From positions 15,930,935 through 15,994,934 of the forward strand of contig JAQFVV010012402.1 of NCBI GenBank assembly GCA_028023455.1: 64,000 bases of DNA, in the 5' to 3' direction. Shown piece after piece: positions 60,396 to 64,000 of this stretch (the stretch's first letter is position 1; each line of letters opens with the position of its first letter). The notes under the pieces were generated by a model that was not told the DNA's origin, did no database searches, and saw nothing but the letters and a program-made list of their open reading frames with translations. Both the position numbers and the translations under genes were made by a program. This stretch comes from Epiperipatus broadwayi (lineage: Eukaryota > Onychophora > Udeonychophora > Euonychophora > Peripatidae).

Positions 60396-62636
60396 ATGTA
60401 ACAGTAAGAATTGTCCCTCCACGCAACAAAATCTAGAATGTAGGCAAAATACACTAAAGCTGATCGAATACGGATACTGGGATCCAGAATCCGTCCAACA
60501 TTCAATCCTTTCACCTCTGCTCAATGATCTAATACCCTATGGATGACATTTCTCAATGTACACAGATACTCAATTCACCCTCGGTCCGGCAGTCACCCCC
60601 AGTGGAACAATTTAACTAATTTATCACTGATTTGGTCAGATATACACTCATATGATTAATTGATCAATTAATATATCAATGATTGACTTAAGAAATTGAA
60701 TATAATAGTCTACCTACAGATATAATGATGTATGTGCAATTAAATATAGAGTTGGATAAAATGAACTCACGGACAATAAAATATGAAAACGAGTTACAAT
60801 TTTAAATATTATTAATTTAATAAAACAATAATAAATAATAAATCAAGACATACAAAATTATGTGATGGGAACGTGAGATATAATGCTCGCAGGCATTAGA
60901 TGACTAATGAGATTAATGTTACATATCTCTATTATAAGCGTTTAATAAAGTCTAGTGTGTTATTGGAGTTTATGCCTATATTATTAATACACCAAATTTC
61001 TAGCTCTCTTGTAGTCTGCTAGATTATACGGAACTTTATAGCCAAAGTTATATAACTAACTATAATAGCACTCCTATGGCATCTATCTATACAAAGTTAA
61101 ATCGAGCATGTAATTAGGCTCAGAGATACACAGGTTAGTGTGTTAACCTAGATTAGGATGTACACTAATACCAGATAAGTATTTAATATAAAAGGAGAGA
61201 AAACTGGCTTATGGTAGGTTTACCTATATCCTCTATGGCACATATTAAAATATGAATAAAGCAAAAAGGTGCGAATGGGTCATTATTCATGGGCTTCAGC
61301 ATCGAATGCTCATTTTGCCCTAAAACTGCTCAACTTGCTATGGATATGAATATTAGTAGTTCAGGGAGTCGGATAAGCATTATGAATAATCTAGGTCCTT
61401 GTGCCCTAGTTCTAAAAGTGTGCTTGAACCCGAACTAAAGTGGATGAGAGTGACCTTCGCCAGCAACCCATCAATAATCATGCAGCAAGCAGATAATTGT
61501 ACATTGCGTACTTTGTAAGGACACATCCGCAACTTATACATATATAATGCAAATGCATAAAATTATATTACTATGCCTTAAAATTAGATAGCGTCTATTT
61601 GCATATCTATACAATTCAGTTCTCAAATTTAGTATTTCAAATATACTATTTAGGGACTAAATTAATTAGTAACCTAGTTTAATATTATCACCTGCCTCTC
61701 AACATATATAAATCTAAGGAGGGCAAAGCATATTTGCAGGGTGATTACGAATAAAACATTAAAATATGCTTTGAGAGTATCGCTGTGGCTAGTTCCGATG
61801 ATATATGAGTTACATATATAAATAGTTATAATTCATAACTAAAATTAAGCAAACTACATAAAATACATAGATAACTAATTATTGTAATATTAATACCCAA
61901 AACTTAATCAGTAAAATAATAATATGATCTCGAAACAGTGAGTGAGAAAGAATAATAATAATTCAATTATTTGATATTTATTATAACGAAGATTTGAAAT
62001 TATCTTCGCAAGTCGATAAGCTAAAATCATATTTATAAATACTTGCAGTTTTGAGTCATTTGGCATATCAAATACATATAATATTAAAATGATAAATCAT
62101 AGAATAAATCTAATAGGTTTAGAAATAGGCATAAAAAAGACCGCAGGAAATTATACATTTAAAATAGATTATTAGAATTTTACATTTTAAAAGAGAATTC
62201 AAGTTTTACATTTTAAAAGAGAATTCAAGTTTTGCAATCAGGCAAGATTTAGCATTTAACAATCTTCTTTGTAGATTTTAGTAAAGGTGTTTGGGAAAGG
62301 CAGATTTAATAAATAGCTAGCTTTTAAAACAAAGAATTGAAAGTCACAGTTTATAAACAGAGCTCTGAGAGAAAATTTACCATTTAGTTGTTTTCCATTG
62401 CAGTTAGTTTTGAAGCACTTGGGAGGATATTAAGTTGACACTTTTGACAATGATTTAAAGTTAATAGAGATTTTCCACAGGCTACTTTTGCTTTGCTGGT
62501 ATATGGCATTAGGTTTTATTGGACTATAGAGTTCTTCTCCATTCTCCGGCTAAAGAGAGGGCGATCAATCGCCATCCTACTCGATCATTTTTAAGGTAAA
62601 ACCGGCATAGGTTCAGCTTACAGTTCACTTAATATA
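60396..62636. repeat. Right ~2.24-kb direct repeat (LTR-like)
   Basis: Starts TGTAACAGTAAGAATTGTCC and ends 'agcttacagttcacttaata'. It is the direct-repeat partner of 52390-54632. The purine-rich run AGGGGAAAAA lies about seven bases before its start, where a polypurine tract would be if the element is read on the plus strand. The Gag-like ORF is on the opposite strand, so orientation is unresolved. Confidence 0.85.
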
Positions 62637-62639
62637 TTG

Positions 62640-64000
62640 TACCTAGACAAAGTCAGTACATGTATATACCCACACACACAAGCAGTGTAAATACTCTATT
62701 TTTTATTTACTTTCAATTTATGATAAAAATAAATGTAGTTTTCTTTCAATGCTTTATAAAATACACTATAAAATAAAATGTTAATATTTCTGATTAAATA
62801 ATTTAAGGCTTTCATATAATCTATTATAATAATATTCTCTAAAAATAAAATATAAAAAATATCACTAATATGCCATTTTAAATCTCAATAAATGATTTCT
62901 ACTTGTATATGCCGCGGGGGTAATTAAAAAGGGGTTTATTTTAAATTATAACTATAGCGAAAGTTAAAAGCTTATAGAGGTGATTTTGAGATTAAATGCT
63001 CGACTTTTAAACTAATGTAAGTTAAATTGTTATCTTAAAACACGCACGCATGTATGTATAAAAGGTGAATAAGTATGAATTTTTTCTAACTGAGATTGCA
63101 ATGTGAGATTGCATAAACCTAAGATTGCCTCAAGCATATGGATTGAATGAACATTACGTATGACACGGACCCCAATGACAACTCAAAGAATATTGAACTC
63201 TGGGTGGAGATTGGATCCTCAGATAATAACCAACCCATATAAATATGAGTCTTAGTCTTTGTCTTTAAAAAAACTCGGTTAGTCTTTTTACATTCTTTGT
63301 TTTGTTCTGCTTATGCTTATAGTTTTTTTTTAAATTCCTCCGGAAGCTACAACTAGAACTTTCTCTTTTTTTTTTGCTATCCGGTTTATCCAACATGATC
63401 ACTGTGAAATTAACATTTAGAGCGTCGATCGTCATGATGGGCTAAGAAACCCCTCAGTGATTGATCGACGCTCCGCCGCCAGAACATCTCCACAGCTATG
63501 AATGATCAACAACAGTGCCGTCCAAACATCGTACTCCAATCAGTCCAAGGAAGTTGTCCAAACATACTACGCTGAACTTATATATAAAATGAATAACCAT
63601 TTATTATGGAAACAGTATCCAACAGGTTCGAACCCTCATCAAATTAGAAGCAGCAGAAGACTACGCAAATCCTAGGTAAACACTTTATTTCTTTTATGCT
63701 CCCATTCATTCTTTACGTAAAAAGGCAATCTCACAATTAATTAAATTCAACTTTCGTAAATAAAAAAATATCAGATGCTACATAGTTCCTCATATTTAAA
63801 TCTTAGGACTTTTCCTGTTATGAACTTTGATCATAATGATTATTTTCTTTCGCAAATAAATTATAACACACACCTAATTTCAAATGTAAAAGAAGGAAAC
63901 ATATTTTATCATCCATGTTTATTATGCATAATATGTTCTTTTCTGTGCGAGTGCGAGAATGCGTGTATGTGCGTGCAAATAAAGCAATTAATTAATGTTT
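62640..64000. other. AT-rich sequence with one strong hairpin
   Basis: No exon is recognised. G+C rises somewhat in 63100-63680, which holds the hairpin at 63420-63473 and a B-box-like GGTTCGAACCC near 63627. No ORF of note. Confidence 0.5.
63420..63473. repeat. Hairpin with perfect 11-bp GC-rich stem
   Basis: GAGCGTCGATC (63420-63430) pairs exactly with GATCGACGCTC (63463-63473) around a 32-base loop. Part of the loop can extend the structure (TCA...TGA and GGG...CCC). GC-rich stems are rare in this window, so this may be a structured RNA or an element end. Confidence 0.7.

Overview
This is a very AT-rich (roughly a quarter G+C, by eye) stretch of an animal nuclear genome. It has almost no host coding sequence and is built mostly of decayed, nested transposable elements and microsatellites. 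The one recognisable host coding piece is a first coding exon at 11143-11506 (+) of a Stum/SPEC3-family gene: a ~90-residue acidic N-terminus, then the start of the conserved cysteine-rich domain, ending at a clean GTAAGC donor. That family is animal-specific. Together with Penelope-like, Tx1-like and RTE-like retroelements, tRNA-derived SINEs and long (CA)n, (TA)n and (AAT)n tracts, it points to an invertebrate; a mollusc such as a cephalopod is possible, but the lineage is not proved here.

Layout. 1-11 kb: AT-rich DNA with a ~331-bp tandem duplication (2393-3054) and a ~300-bp foldback element (3412-3715). 11-13 kb: the Stum exon, then an antisense RTE-type LINE fragment carrying a SINE, a possible Penelope-like 3' end and a tRNA-like unit inside a 17-bp inverted repeat. 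16-25.6 kb: a nest. A nearly complete but frameshifted Tx1-like LINE (16673-22125) sits between two inverted copies of a ~270-bp sequence. The right copy is split by a 3.2-kb terminal-inverted-repeat transposon (22308-25520) with an 8-bp target duplication, and the left copy preserves the empty site. 29.6-32.6 kb: a second RTE fragment and local tandem duplications. 34-45.5 kb: a long-arm foldback MITE family, one copy split by a 746-bp TTAA-flanked piggyBac-like element; a SINE with a 21-bp target duplication; and a second, antisense Tx1-like LINE (36640-42010) split by a 580-bp inverted composite. 47.7-49.2 kb: two Penelope-like elements with GIY-YIG endonuclease domains joined head to head. 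52.4-62.6 kb: two ~2.24-kb direct repeats (LTR-like) bracket a 5.8-kb interior with one long antisense Gag-like coiled-coil ORF, a ~275-bp trinucleotide tract and a degenerate minisatellite, but no visible pol. 62.6-64 kb: AT-rich sequence with one striking hairpin.

The genes do not form a pathway. The biological interest is the insertion history: three insertions with readable target duplications, two of them with an empty site elsewhere in the same window, and a possible pol-less LTR retrotransposon. No CRISPR array, bacterial operon or intact RNA gene was seen.
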